Positions 8,958 to 16,959 of a stretch of DNA of 32,615 bases are shown one piece after another. The notes below the pieces were generated by a model, which made no database searches, was not told where the DNA came from, and worked only from the letters and a program-made list of their open reading frames with translations. Origin of the DNA: Gammaproteobacteria bacterium UBA2955 (GTDB lineage: Bacteria; Pseudomonadota; Gammaproteobacteria; Pseudomonadales; Azotimanducaceae); NCBI GenBank assembly GCA_002348825.1, contig DEBN01000033.1:1-32615 (forward strand), given 5' to 3'. Each line of letters begins with the position of its first letter. Within the stretch, counting starts at the first letter, position 1. The position numbers were made by a program, and so were the translations under genes.

Positions 8958-10640
8958 ATGACAATCACTAAAGCGCACTACAAAGGTAACGATGCAGAGC
9001 TGATCGAGACCACCATCGGCCAGCGTCTTAATCAGGTGGCTGCGGCCCAACCCGAATATTCAGCATTAGTCATGCCCCACCAAAGTATCCGTTGGAGCTA
9101 TGCCGAACTGCTGACCGAAGTGGAGAAGCTTGCCACCGGGCTGCTAGCCCTAGGCCTAAACAGAGGCGACCGCGTCGCTATCTGGTCACCTAATCGTTAC
9201 GAATGGGTGCTGACCCAATTTGCGACCGCCAAGATTGGCGCGATCATGGTGTGTATAAACCCGGCCTATCGACTGTACGAGCTGGAATACGCGCTGAATA
9301 AAGTCGCTTGTAAGGCCATCATCAGCGCCGAGTCGTTCAAAACCAGTCATTACTTGGAGATGTTACGGACCCTCGCGCCCGAACTAGAACACTGCGAAAC
9401 CGGCGCGCTGAACGCTGCAAAGCTGCCGCATCTTAAACACGTCATTCGAATGGGCAGCGGCGAAAGCCCGGGCATGCATAATTTTGCAGCCGTGTGCGAG
9501 CTTGGCGGCGCCACTGAATTTGCTCGGTTGGCGCAGATTGAGCCGCAATTGGATGCCAATGACGCCATCAACATTCAGTTCACCAGCGGCACCACCGGCA
9601 ACCCAAAAGGGGCCACGCTCACCCACCGCAACATTTTGAACAACGCCTACTTTGTCGGCCAAAACATGCGCCTGAGCGCTGCAGATCGATTATGTATCCC
9701 AGTGCCGCTCTACCATTGCTTTGGGATGGTCATGGGCACGCTGTGCTGCATCAGCCATGGCGCCACCATGGTTTTACCCTGCGAAGCCTTCGAGCCGAAA
9801 CCCGTTCTGCAGGCTGTACAGGATGAGAAATGTACCGCGCTGCACGGTGTGCCCACCATGTTTATCGCTGAATTAGACGATCCTGACTTTGCTAACTACG
9901 ACGTCAGTTCCTTGCGCACCGGCGTCATCGCCGGCTCAACATGCCCCCGGGAATTGATGAAGCGTTTGATCAGCGATATGGATCTAGACGGCATCGTTAT
10001 CGCTTACGGGCAAACCGAATGCAGCCCTGTGGACACCATGACCGAAATAGATGATCCCTTCGAGGCACGAGTCAGCACCGTCGGCCGACCCCACACCAAC
10101 TGGGAAATCAAAATTTGCCGGGAAGACGGCAGCATTGCCGATATCGACGAAACCGGAGAAGTCTGCGCCCGCGGCTATGGCGTTATGCAAGGCTATTGGG
10201 ACGACCCCGACCGCACCGCACAAACCATCGACGGCGAGGGCTGGTTACACTCCGGCGATCTTGGCGAAATGGATGCCAAAGGCTATGTAAAAATTACCGG
10301 CCGCATAAAAGATATGATCATTCGCGGCGGCGAAAACGTTTACCCGCGCGAAATCGAAGAGTTTTTATACACCCACCCAGACATACAAGAGGTTCAAGTG
10401 TTCGGCCTGCCCGACGCCAAATACGGCGAGCAGGTGGCCGCCTGGGTGCAATTGCGCGAGGGCCGCATATTGGCGCCCGAAGACATCACCGAATTCTGTG
10501 CGGGACAAATCACCCACTTCAAAGTGCCGCGCTACATCAAAGTGGTGGACGAATTCCCTATGACCGTAACCGGGAAAATGCAAAAATTCGTAATGCGTGA
10601 TCAGTACGCAAAAGAACTGGGGCTAGACCAAACAGGTTGA
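8958..10640 (+). CDS. AMP-binding acyl-CoA ligase, 560 aa
   Basis: The enzyme activates a carboxylic acid with ATP and CoA. All ANL-family blocks are present: the P-loop TSGTTGNPKG (209-218), YGQTECSP, SGDLG, GRIKDMIIRGGENVYPREIE and the C-terminal catalytic lysine in TVTGKMQKFVMR (Lys540). The length fits medium/long-chain fatty acyl or aryl-acid CoA ligases. The open frame extends to 8886, but the ATG at 8958 begins the usual N-terminus and is preferred. The gene lies alone on its promoter side (243 bases of non-coding sequence), with the broken GNAT gene 8 bases after its stop. It probably feeds CoA esters to the dehydrogenase at 27629-28819 or similar enzymes. Confidence 0.92.
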   Translation: MTITKAHYKGNDAELIETTIGQRLNQVAAAQPEYSALVMPHQSIRWSYAELLTEVEKLATGLLALGLNRGDRVAIWSPNRYEWVLTQFATAKIGAIMVCINPAYRLYELEYALNKVACKAIISAESFKTSHYLEMLRTLAPELEHCETGALNAAKLPHLKHVIRMGSGESPGMHNFAAVCELGGATEFARLAQIEPQLDANDAINIQFTSGTTGNPKGATLTHRNILNNAYFVGQNMRLSAADRLCIPVPLYHCFGMVMGTLCCISHGATMVLPCEAFEPKPVLQAVQDEKCTALHGVPTMFIAELDDPDFANYDVSSLRTGVIAGSTCPRELMKRLISDMDLDGIVIAYGQTECSPVDTMTEIDDPFEARVSTVGRPHTNWEIKICREDGSIADIDETGEVCARGYGVMQGYWDDPDRTAQTIDGEGWLHSGDLGEMDAKGYVKITGRIKDMIIRGGENVYPREIEEFLYTHPDIQEVQVFGLPDAKYGEQVAAWVQLREGRILAPEDITEFCAGQITHFKVPRYIKVVDEFPMTVTGKMQKFVMRDQYAKELGLDQTG

Positions 10641-10648
10641 ATAACGCG

Positions 10649-11065
10649 ATGGATATTTTCCCCTACGAAATCAATGACGAAAACGAGGTGATCGGACTCT
10701 GAGACGCATGCGGCCTCATAACCCCTAACAATGATCCTCAAAAGGATATCAATCGGAAATTAGAGATTGACCGAGATCTCTTTCTAGTGGGTCGCAACAA
10801 AAACGCAATAGTGGCTACCGTGATGGGAGGTTACGAGGGACATCGGGGATGGATTAACTATCTGGCTGTTGCCCCCTATGAGCGGCGACAAGGCTATGGC
10901 CAAAAAATGATGGCAGCGGTTGAGGCACTCATCGAAAAAAGAGGCTGCCCTAAAATCAATTTACAAGTTCGTGCGCGCAATGAAGGCGTCATCGAGTTTT
11001 ACAAAGCGCTTGGTTACCGGGTTGATGATGTCATTGGGTTGGCTAAGCGTTTGGAAGTTGACTGA
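10649..11065 (+). pseudogene. YpeA-like GNAT acetyltransferase interrupted by one in-frame TGA
   Basis: Read from the ATG at 10649 the frame gives MDIFPYEINDENEVIGL, then TGA at 10700-10702, then DACGLITPNNDPQKDI and an intact GNAT fold to 11065. It includes LAVAPYERRQGYGQKM (acetyl-CoA site) and RGCPKINLQVRARN. The whole matches the E. coli YpeA pattern (LW..C.L..PWNDP..DI) at about 138 residues, and the stop falls exactly on the conserved Trp, so TGG became TGA. A shorter product could start at GTG 10787 but would lack the first strand and helix. A recent nonsense mutation or a base error are the simplest explanations. Confidence 0.8.
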
Positions 11066-11232
11066 CCCGGACCCTTCTGCGTCACAAAGATACACTAGGT
11101 GATGGTCATAGCCACACACTTCCTATCTGTGGACGCGAGTCTATAACCAATCTTTTCAATACCAGACATTTAGGGATTTGAGTCGTTCCAAGCGGAGAGA
11201 ACTGTTCCAGACCAAGTGTCTTGCCCCAAGGG

Positions 11233-11251
11233 TTAATGTGATTCATTGTTA
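11233..11251. promoter_or_regulatory. Fur-box-like palindrome (site C)
   Basis: The site is GTTAATG-TGATT-CATTGTT. It shares 13 of 17 core bases with site A and 13 of 19 with the Fur consensus by eye. Its inverted-repeat core is AATG-N5-CATT. It lies 41 bases before the dehalogenase-like start, and a -10-like TAAAAT (11250-11255) abuts it. It is weaker than sites A and B because the outer arms are not symmetrical. Confidence 0.45.
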
Positions 11252-11291
11252 AAATCCGAGATCGCGCAACCATATGCTGGAGAGTGCTCTA

Positions 11292-12374
11292 ATGAAGATA
11301 CTGCGAACCCCCGATGCGTGCTTTGAAGGCCTGGTGGATTACCCCTTCGAACCGCATTACACCACTATAAAAACCGCAGACGGTGACGACCTGCGCATTC
11401 ATCACTTGGACGAAGGCGCCGCTGATGCGCCCATCGTACTGTGTATGCACGGCCAACCGGTATGGAGTTATCTGTATCGAAAAATGATCCCGCTGCTGGT
11501 TGCCGACGGCTTTCGCGTAATCGCTCCAGACCTGCCGGGGTATGGAAAATCCGACAAGCCCGCAGCCCGAGAGGACTACACCTACGAGCGCCAAGTAGAT
11601 TGGATGAGCACGTGGCTACAGGTTAATGATCTTAAAGACCTAACGTTCTTTGGCCAGGATTGGGGCGGACTGATCGGTCTACGCATGATCGCCAACGCAC
11701 CAGAGCGCTTTGCGCGTGTGGTGATCTCAAACACGGGTCTGCCGTATAACCCCGACACCCCAGCGGATGTTATTGCAGAAGTCGAAGACTTCCGCGCTAA
11801 CAAGCCCACACCAACGCTGCCGCAAATGACGAACGCGATTCGCGCTGGCGCGCGCGCCCAAGCGATTGCGTTCGCGTACTGGCAGAAATTTTGTTGGGAA
11901 ACACCTGACCTACCCGCGGGTTTTATGTTGTCGATGACGACGGAGCAGCGCAACCCATTGAGTGCAGCTGTGGACTTCTTGTTTTACCGCTTAGGCTTAA
12001 GCAAGGTCTCACCGGTGCGCACCGCGGTAGCGAGAGCCTACGAAGCACCATTCCCAGACCCAAGCTTTAAAATGGGAATTCGCGCGATGCCGAGTCAAGT
12101 ACCGACTATGTCCACCAGTCCGTCGTTAGACGCTCAAGGCCAGGCCTGGGAGTTTTTCAGCCAGTGGCAAAAACCGTTTCTTTGCGCGTTTGCAGACGAC
12201 GACCCTGTCACCGAAGGCGGCGACCAACCGTTTCTAGACAAAGTTCCTGGAGCCCAGGGACAACCGCACACCACCATCAAGGGCGGAGGCCACTTTGTAC
12301 AAGAGGGAAACCCGCAACAGTTGTGTAAGGTCATTGGTGACTTTGTTAGGGCTAATCCGACAGCTGCGACATGA
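11292..12374 (+). CDS. Haloalkane dehalogenase-like alpha/beta hydrolase, 360 aa
   Basis: The sequence follows subfamily I haloalkane dehalogenases. It has HGQPVWSYLYRKM, then APDLPGYGKSDKP, the nucleophile Asp123 with halide-binding Trp124 in GQDWGGLIGL, the acid in FADDDPVTEGGD (likely Asp304) and the catalytic His334 in GGGHFVQEGNP. Two features are unusual: Gln replaces the Glu usual in HGEPTW, and the protein is about 50 residues longer than typical, with extra sequence in the cap region (about 150-250). The ATG at 11292 follows GGAGAG. It heads a translationally coupled operon with the PhyH-type dioxygenase (ATGA overlap). It may hydrolyse a C-halogen bond or have shifted to another ester-like substrate. 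Confidence 0.85.
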   Translation: MKILRTPDACFEGLVDYPFEPHYTTIKTADGDDLRIHHLDEGAADAPIVLCMHGQPVWSYLYRKMIPLLVADGFRVIAPDLPGYGKSDKPAAREDYTYERQVDWMSTWLQVNDLKDLTFFGQDWGGLIGLRMIANAPERFARVVISNTGLPYNPDTPADVIAEVEDFRANKPTPTLPQMTNAIRAGARAQAIAFAYWQKFCWETPDLPAGFMLSMTTEQRNPLSAAVDFLFYRLGLSKVSPVRTAVARAYEAPFPDPSFKMGIRAMPSQVPTMSTSPSLDAQGQAWEFFSQWQKPFLCAFADDDPVTEGGDQPFLDKVPGAQGQPHTTIKGGGHFVQEGNPQQLCKVIGDFVRANPTAAT

Positions 12375-13237
12375 TCCCTAATCTAAGCGTCGACGCGGTG
12401 GATTTACACGTCACCAGCATCGCGCGCGACGGCTACTCGATTATGCATAACGCCATCGAGCCTCGGCTAATGACGGCTTTGCACGACGAAATCGAGCGAC
12501 TACAACACGTTCGACCAGGGGGAGACATTCCACCCGGCCCTTTCACGGGTTATGTCACCCGACGCTGGTTCGATTTACTCAATGACGCCGACATCTGGCA
12601 AAACGTCGCTGTACACCCATGGATTATGCAAATACTGCCCCAAGTACTGGGCGATGGCTTTTTGCTGTCGACCATGGGCACCGCTGTGGTCGGCCACAAT
12701 GAATCGGCCCAAACCGTCCACGTCGACGATGCGGTGTATGGCTTCCCGCGCCCACACCCTAACCTGGTGTGCAACACTATGTGGGCGCTGACCGACTTCA
12801 CCGAAGCTACCGGTGCCACTCGGGTGGTGCCGGGGAGTCAAAACTTTGAACGCGATCCAGACTTCAACAAAGATTACGACACCGAGGCCTTACTGATGCC
12901 CGCAGGCTCAATCGCATTTGTGCTGGGCAGTTGCTACCACGGCGCGGGCGCCAACACTTCCGGCAGGGATCGTGTTGCTCTTACCATTAACTACTGCAAT
13001 GGCTGTATGCGCCAACAAGAAAATCTGATGTTGGGCGTGCACCCATCCCGCATGCTGTCTTTTGCGCCCGAATTACAAGACCTGCTGGGTTTCAAAACCA
13101 GCGTGGGTGCAGGACACATTTTTGCCCAGGATCCGCGGCTCGAGATGCAGCGGCATTATGGCGATCAAATTACCCACGACACCTACCTTGACCGACGCAA
13201 CGATTTGCACAACGAGCGCTTAGAGACCAGAACGTGA
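12371..13237 (+). CDS. Phytanoyl-CoA dioxygenase (PhyH) family Fe(II)/2OG oxygenase, 288 aa
   Basis: This is a non-heme iron, 2-oxoglutarate-dependent hydroxylase of the PhyH type. The iron ligands are His117 and Asp119 in VHVDD and His190 in SCYHGAG, with a 2OG-binding Arg in SGRDRVALTINY (199 or 201). The family also includes bacterial enzymes acting on free small molecules and natural products, so the phytanoyl-CoA name gives no substrate. The start ATG overlaps the dehalogenase stop by 4 bases (ATGA), and the next gene's GTG overlaps this stop in the same way. Such tight coupling of all three genes implies a fixed stoichiometry or sequential reactions. Confidence 0.92.
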   Translation: MIPNLSVDAVDLHVTSIARDGYSIMHNAIEPRLMTALHDEIERLQHVRPGGDIPPGPFTGYVTRRWFDLLNDADIWQNVAVHPWIMQILPQVLGDGFLLSTMGTAVVGHNESAQTVHVDDAVYGFPRPHPNLVCNTMWALTDFTEATGATRVVPGSQNFERDPDFNKDYDTEALLMPAGSIAFVLGSCYHGAGANTSGRDRVALTINYCNGCMRQQENLMLGVHPSRMLSFAPELQDLLGFKTSVGAGHIFAQDPRLEMQRHYGDQITHDTYLDRRNDLHNERLETRT

Positions 13238-13563
13238 CCACGCTGTATATGGTCAAAAGCAATCCGGTCGCGGGCAAAGAGGCTGAGTTTAACCGCTGGT
13301 ACAGCGAGGTGCATCTGCCCGAGGTACTGAAAATAGAGGGCTTTCAGTCGGCCCAGCGCTTCGGTCTGACATCGCAGCAACTGCAGCCGCAAAGCCATAA
13401 CTACTTGGCCGTTTACGCCATCGACGGCGACAATATTGACGGCACGTTGGAAAATTTGCGCAAAGCCACGTGGCTAAACCTAAGCGATGCAATCGATATG
13501 ACCAGTATAGAGATCGGCATTTACCAAGCTCTGGACGATCCAGAGCCAAGCCCAGATGGTTAA
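13234..13563 (+). CDS. Small dimeric alpha/beta-barrel (EthD-like) protein, 109 aa
   Basis: The protein is about one ferredoxin-like alpha/beta unit. It has a first strand TTLYMVKSNPVAG, the WYSEVHLPEVLKIEGF block typical of EthD/DABB proteins, and a later strand NYLAVYAI. Such proteins dimerise and serve as small monooxygenases, isomerases or accessory proteins. The GTG start at 13234 overlaps the TGA of the PhyH gene (GTGA), so translation is coupled. His27 in the EVHLPEV stretch is the most likely functional residue. The role in this operon is unknown; a product-handling or auxiliary catalytic step after the dioxygenase is plausible. Confidence 0.75.
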   Translation: MTTLYMVKSNPVAGKEAEFNRWYSEVHLPEVLKIEGFQSAQRFGLTSQQLQPQSHNYLAVYAIDGDNIDGTLENLRKATWLNLSDAIDMTSIEIGIYQALDDPEPSPDG

Positions 13564-13662
13564 TCGACAAAACCGCAACGCGATAACCGCCATCAGTCGG
13601 ATTTTACCCAAGCCGCCTTTGCGACTCAGAGGCCCGCCCCGTGGCAATGCGCTAAGTTTGAG

Positions 13663-14115
13663 CTAAAAACTTTCCACCAACTCCAAAAACGTGCCGTCGG
13701 GGTCCTTAAAACAAAAAAACCGGCTGCCATGCTTGGCGCTGGACATCACAGTTGCAGGTTCCGACAGCACGTCTACACCCTGGGCAACTAGAAACTCGTA
13801 GTCGGAATGCAAATCGCTGCTACGCAGCGCCAACCGCGCCAAGCCCGGTCGGTACAAATTCGGATACGGGTCCGCATTGTCTCGGGGCTGTTGCCACTCC
13901 AAAAGGTCGATCAACATGGGCGGTTCCGCATCCTGCAAAGCCATAATGGCGCCATTAACCCGGTAATCCTGCATGCCCACCGCGGCATTCACTTCCGGGC
14001 TATTGGTTTCAGGCACCGTCCAAACTTCAACAAAACCAAGCATTTCGTAAAATGCTTTGGAGCGCGCGTAATCGCGACAGTTAATATTCACGTGCACCAT
14101 TCCTGTGATGTTCAT
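13663..14115 (-). CDS. VOC superfamily protein, possibly lacking one metal ligand, 150 aa
   Basis: This is a short two-module VOC protein. The first ligand position is His in GMVHVNINC and the last is Glu in TFLELVES. At the second ligand, where family members read xHxAF, this protein reads GLARLALRSS, so His is replaced by Arg. It may be an atypical metalloenzyme or a non-catalytic or binding member. The start ATG at 14115 has AAGG about 7 bases upstream. It is the last gene of a - strand operon, 23 bases after the SDR stop. The other VOC gene of the operon (14929-15621) keeps its ligands, so this copy could have diverged. Confidence 0.8.
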   Translation of the reverse strand: MNITGMVHVNINCRDYARSKAFYEMLGFVEVWTVPETNSPEVNAAVGMQDYRVNGAIMALQDAEPPMLIDLLEWQQPRDNADPYPNLYRPGLARLALRSSDLHSDYEFLVAQGVDVLSEPATVMSSAKHGSRFFCFKDPDGTFLELVESF

Positions 14116-14138
14116 AGGTCAGCCTTATCCAGAACCGG

Positions 14139-14891
14139 TTAGATGACGGTGTCCGCGTTGTCGACCACCATTTCGGCGCCATTTACATGTTTCGACTCAT
14201 CACTCAGCAGATAAACCACCATATGCGCCACGTCTCGAGGTTCGCCAATACCCATGGCTTTACGCTTTTTTTCAGCGTTGTCGTCGAGATCAATATCCAT
14301 TAACTGCTTTACCGCGTTTTGAACCATCGGCGTATTGATGCTGCCGGGGTGTACTGAATTGCAACGAATACCTAATTTTGCCCGTCTGCAGTGCACAGCT
14401 ATGGCCTTGGTCATTGCGCGAATGCCGCCCTTGGCCGCCGAGTACGCGAGATAATCTGGAATACCAACAAGTGCCGCGGTGGAAGACATGTTCACTATCG
14501 AGCCACCACCAGACTCTTTCATCAGTTGGATGGCGGCCCGACACCCGAAATAAGTGCCGTCTAGGTGAACAGCTAGAGTTTGACGCCACATATCGGTGGT
14601 CGTGGCCTCTATGTCGGCGATGGGCGCAATGCCCGCGTTGTTTACGATGCCGTCCAAGCGCCCGTGCTCGGCTTTTACGATATCCATAACCTCTGTCCAA
14701 CGTCCCTCGTCGGCAACGTCCTGCCGTAGGAATGTCGCCCCGAGCTGCGCCGCCAAATCCGCGCCGCGCACCGCGTCTATGTCTGTCATCACCACCCGGG
14801 CACCCTGCTCGCTGAGAACCTGAGCATCGGCAAGCCCAAGGCCTGACGCCGCGCCGGTTATAAGCACGACCTTATCCTGCACGCTAGTCAT
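14139..14891 (-). CDS. Short-chain dehydrogenase/reductase (SDR), 250 aa
   Basis: This is a classical SDR of standard length, oxidising or reducing a hydroxyl or keto group with NAD(P). The cofactor motif is TGAASGLG. Asp37 (TDIDAVRG) at the end of the second strand suggests NAD preference. The NNAG motif is present, Ser lies in NMSSTAALVG, and the active-site YxxxK is AYSAAKGG. The gene lies in an operon: FAD monooxygenase, VOC protein, this SDR and a second VOC protein, with gaps of 58, 37 and 23 bases. It probably oxidises the alcohol made by a hydroxylase of the same pathway. The ribosome binding site is not obvious. Confidence 0.92.
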   Translation of the reverse strand: MTSVQDKVVLITGAASGLGLADAQVLSEQGARVVMTDIDAVRGADLAAQLGATFLRQDVADEGRWTEVMDIVKAEHGRLDGIVNNAGIAPIADIEATTTDMWRQTLAVHLDGTYFGCRAAIQLMKESGGGSIVNMSSTAALVGIPDYLAYSAAKGGIRAMTKAIAVHCRRAKLGIRCNSVHPGSINTPMVQNAVKQLMDIDLDDNAEKKRKAMGIGEPRDVAHMVVYLLSDESKHVNGAEMVVDNADTVI

Positions 14892-14928
14892 GAAATGCGG
14901 CGACCCGTGCGTTCGAACTTAAAGCCGA

Positions 14929-15621
14929 TCAATTCTGCGCCTTGACCGGCGGATCACTGGGTATCGAGTTCAACATAAATTCATCGGGTATCTGCATCAC
15001 CTTCTCGTAAACGCCCTCGGGGTAGTTGCTCATGTGCGGTCCTGGGGTACCGGCGATATCGGGCTGCGGCACCTCACCGCCCTGATCCTGATAGCTTGCC
15101 GGTTGCTTATAGCGTTGCAGTTCGGCATCAGAAATACCCGCCAGAGCGACAACCTCTGGATCAATCCAAAGGTTTTGATCAATCGGCTCTAAGGAATAAC
15201 TCAACTCCAGAGATAGATCTTCCGGACCGGCGAAATAGATGGAACAACACATACCGTGCTCCAACGGGCCCATAACCGGCACCCCTTTGGAGCGCAGCCG
15301 ATCGCGCATGGCCAGAAGTTCTTCATGGTTTTTAACCTTAAAGGCAACGTGCTGCATCGCCCCACCCGCGCAATTAGCGCCAGGATTGCCCGCATGAGAT
15401 TCACCCAATACACGCGGAATATTTTGTATTTTTGGATTACAAACAAAGGCAACTGAACTCTCGTCATTCAACCTTAAGAACCCATGCCAGGTATCTTCAA
15501 CACCGTGCATCCAATACAGAGCCTGCAACTCCATACCCAATTTATCCGTAAAGAATTCGATCTGCGCTTTCATATCAGCGGTGCAAATTCCTAGGTGATG
15601 TAGGCCCTCTATTTTGTTCAT
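14929..15621 (-). CDS. VOC superfamily protein, ring-cleavage-dioxygenase-like, 230 aa
   Basis: The protein has the two-module VOC fold, with His in GLHHLGIC, His in MQHVAFKV and Glu in LSLELSYS as likely metal ligands. A non-VOC C-terminal tail of about 70 residues (PQPDIAGTPGPHMSNYPEG) follows. The combination resembles extradiol-type or lyase-type VOC enzymes but does not identify a substrate. The start is supported by an AGGAGAGG ribosome binding site. It is the second gene of the - strand operon after the FAD monooxygenase, the order expected for a hydroxylation followed by ring cleavage or rearrangement. The first VOC gene of the window (1324-1911) is a distant relative. Confidence 0.85.
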   Translation of the reverse strand: MNKIEGLHHLGICTADMKAQIEFFTDKLGMELQALYWMHGVEDTWHGFLRLNDESSVAFVCNPKIQNIPRVLGESHAGNPGANCAGGAMQHVAFKVKNHEELLAMRDRLRSKGVPVMGPLEHGMCCSIYFAGPEDLSLELSYSLEPIDQNLWIDPEVVALAGISDAELQRYKQPASYQDQGGEVPQPDIAGTPGPHMSNYPEGVYEKVMQIPDEFMLNSIPSDPPVKAQN

Positions 15622-15679
15622 AACCTCTCCTGATTCCCGTTAACCTTAAGCTGCGACATACGTAGACAGATTGCAAACC

Positions 15680-16870
15680 CTAAGGTTGCGCCTCTTCCGC
15701 TGCCCGCATTGGGTCATAGCGAAACAGCGTGTCCATGGTGTTATGGCGCGCGCGACCGGCCGCGCGATTACGCAACCAAGCAGCGACCCCAGACAGATGG
15801 AAAACCCGAGCATTTCGGCGAGAACCATTCTGGATACTTGCGGTGCGCCGTCGGCGTAAATTTTCGTAACGCTGCAAAGCTCCGCTCACGTCTTCATCGC
15901 GCGCCAGACAGTCTGCCAACACAGCCGCGTCTTCGATCGCCATCGCAGCGCCCTGAGCCATAAAGGGTAGGGTGGGATGACAGGCGTCACCCAGTAAAGT
16001 TACGCGTGCTTGTCCCCATTGCCGCATGGGTGGGCGGTCGAAGAGACCCCACTTATACAACTCTGTGGCGTCTGCCTGATTAATCAACTCACACACATCA
16101 GGATGCCAACCGGCAAAATCCTGTTGCAGTTCGGCGAGTTCACCCCGCTCTGTCCAAGACTCGACCTGCCAACCGGCTTTTTCCACCACACAGACGCAGT
16201 TGACCAGTTCGCCCCCGCGAACATAGTAGTGCACGAAGTGCTTGCCCGGCCCCCACCAAACGGTTGACATGGGCCGAACCATGCCCTTTGGCAACAACGA
16301 TGTAGGCACTAGCATTCGCCAGGCCACGTTACCGGTGAACGTCGGTTGTTGATCGCCCCACAAACTCTGCCTAACCCGCGAATGAATGCCGTCGGCGCCG
16401 ATCAGACACTCGGCGAACTCCCGATGCCCGCCTACCTCAACCGTTACTCCGCTCTCCAGCGGGTCCTGACGAACACCCTCGACCGCTGCGTGAGTGCGTA
16501 ATTCGATGTTTGGATGGGTCGTGGCCTCTGCGAGCAACACCGTCAATAAATCGCCACGATGGATATGGTAATACGGTGCGCCATAGCGTTCGGCTGCCGC
16601 AGCCCCCAGTGCTGATTGAGTGATGACACGCCCATTGCGCCAATGTCGAAACTGGCTACCCTCGGGCAAAAAAGCATGAGCGCCCAGAGCTTGCTCAAGA
16701 CCCAAGTGATGCAAGACCCGCGAACAATTGGGCGAAAGCTGAATCCCCGCCCCGGCCGTTGTGAATTGCTCACCTTGCTCCAACACAAGGACCGACCAGT
16801 CGCGCTTTGCCAAACACAAGGCTGCAGTCAGGCCACCAACGCCGCCGCCAGCTATTACTATCCGCCGCAT
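15680..16870 (-). CDS. FAD-dependent aromatic-type monooxygenase (salicylate hydroxylase-like), 396 aa
   Basis: This is a class A flavoprotein monooxygenase that uses NAD(P)H and O2 to hydroxylate a substrate. It has the N-terminal Rossmann GxGxxG in GGGVGGLTAALCLA, the DG motif in LIGADGIHSRVR and the GD motif in LLGDACHPTLPFMAQG. Length and order match 3-hydroxybenzoate 6-hydroxylase and salicylate 1-hydroxylase relatives. The protein is soluble. It begins the operon FMO-VOC-SDR-VOC and is divergent from the CYP153 gene, with an imperfect palindrome (16936-16959) in the 285-base space between. The aromatic or enone substrate is unknown. There is no signal peptide or separate reductase, as normal for class A. 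Confidence 0.92.
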   Translation of the reverse strand: MRRIVIAGGGVGGLTAALCLAKRDWSVLVLEQGEQFTTAGAGIQLSPNCSRVLHHLGLEQALGAHAFLPEGSQFRHWRNGRVITQSALGAAAAERYGAPYYHIHRGDLLTVLLAEATTHPNIELRTHAAVEGVRQDPLESGVTVEVGGHREFAECLIGADGIHSRVRQSLWGDQQPTFTGNVAWRMLVPTSLLPKGMVRPMSTVWWGPGKHFVHYYVRGGELVNCVCVVEKAGWQVESWTERGELAELQQDFAGWHPDVCELINQADATELYKWGLFDRPPMRQWGQARVTLLGDACHPTLPFMAQGAAMAIEDAAVLADCLARDEDVSGALQRYENLRRRRTASIQNGSRRNARVFHLSGVAAWLRNRAAGRARHNTMDTLFRYDPMRAAEEAQP

Positions 16871-16935
16871 TTGCTGTCTCTTCTCGTTGACTTAAGCACC
16901 CAGATCACAACCACCGGAAAAACCATCAAGCATAC

Positions 16936-16959
16936 TGACAATATTGATGTACACTGTCG
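16936..16959. promoter_or_regulatory. Imperfect palindrome in the FMO/CYP153 divergent region
   Basis: The stretch reads TGACA to TGTCG with GACAnTnT on the left mirrored by AnAnTGTC on the right (14 of 24 bases symmetrical). A promoter for the - strand FMO (TCGACA, 17 bases, CAGTAT read on the - strand) would cover it, so it could be an operator for a TetR-like regulator. No regulator gene is in the window. Confidence 0.3.

Noticed and set aside
10700-10702. TGA read as selenocysteine in the YpeA-like gene
   Set aside because: The position is a conserved Trp, not Cys or Sec, and no downstream stem-loop typical of a bacterial SECIS was seen. A simple nonsense change explains it better.
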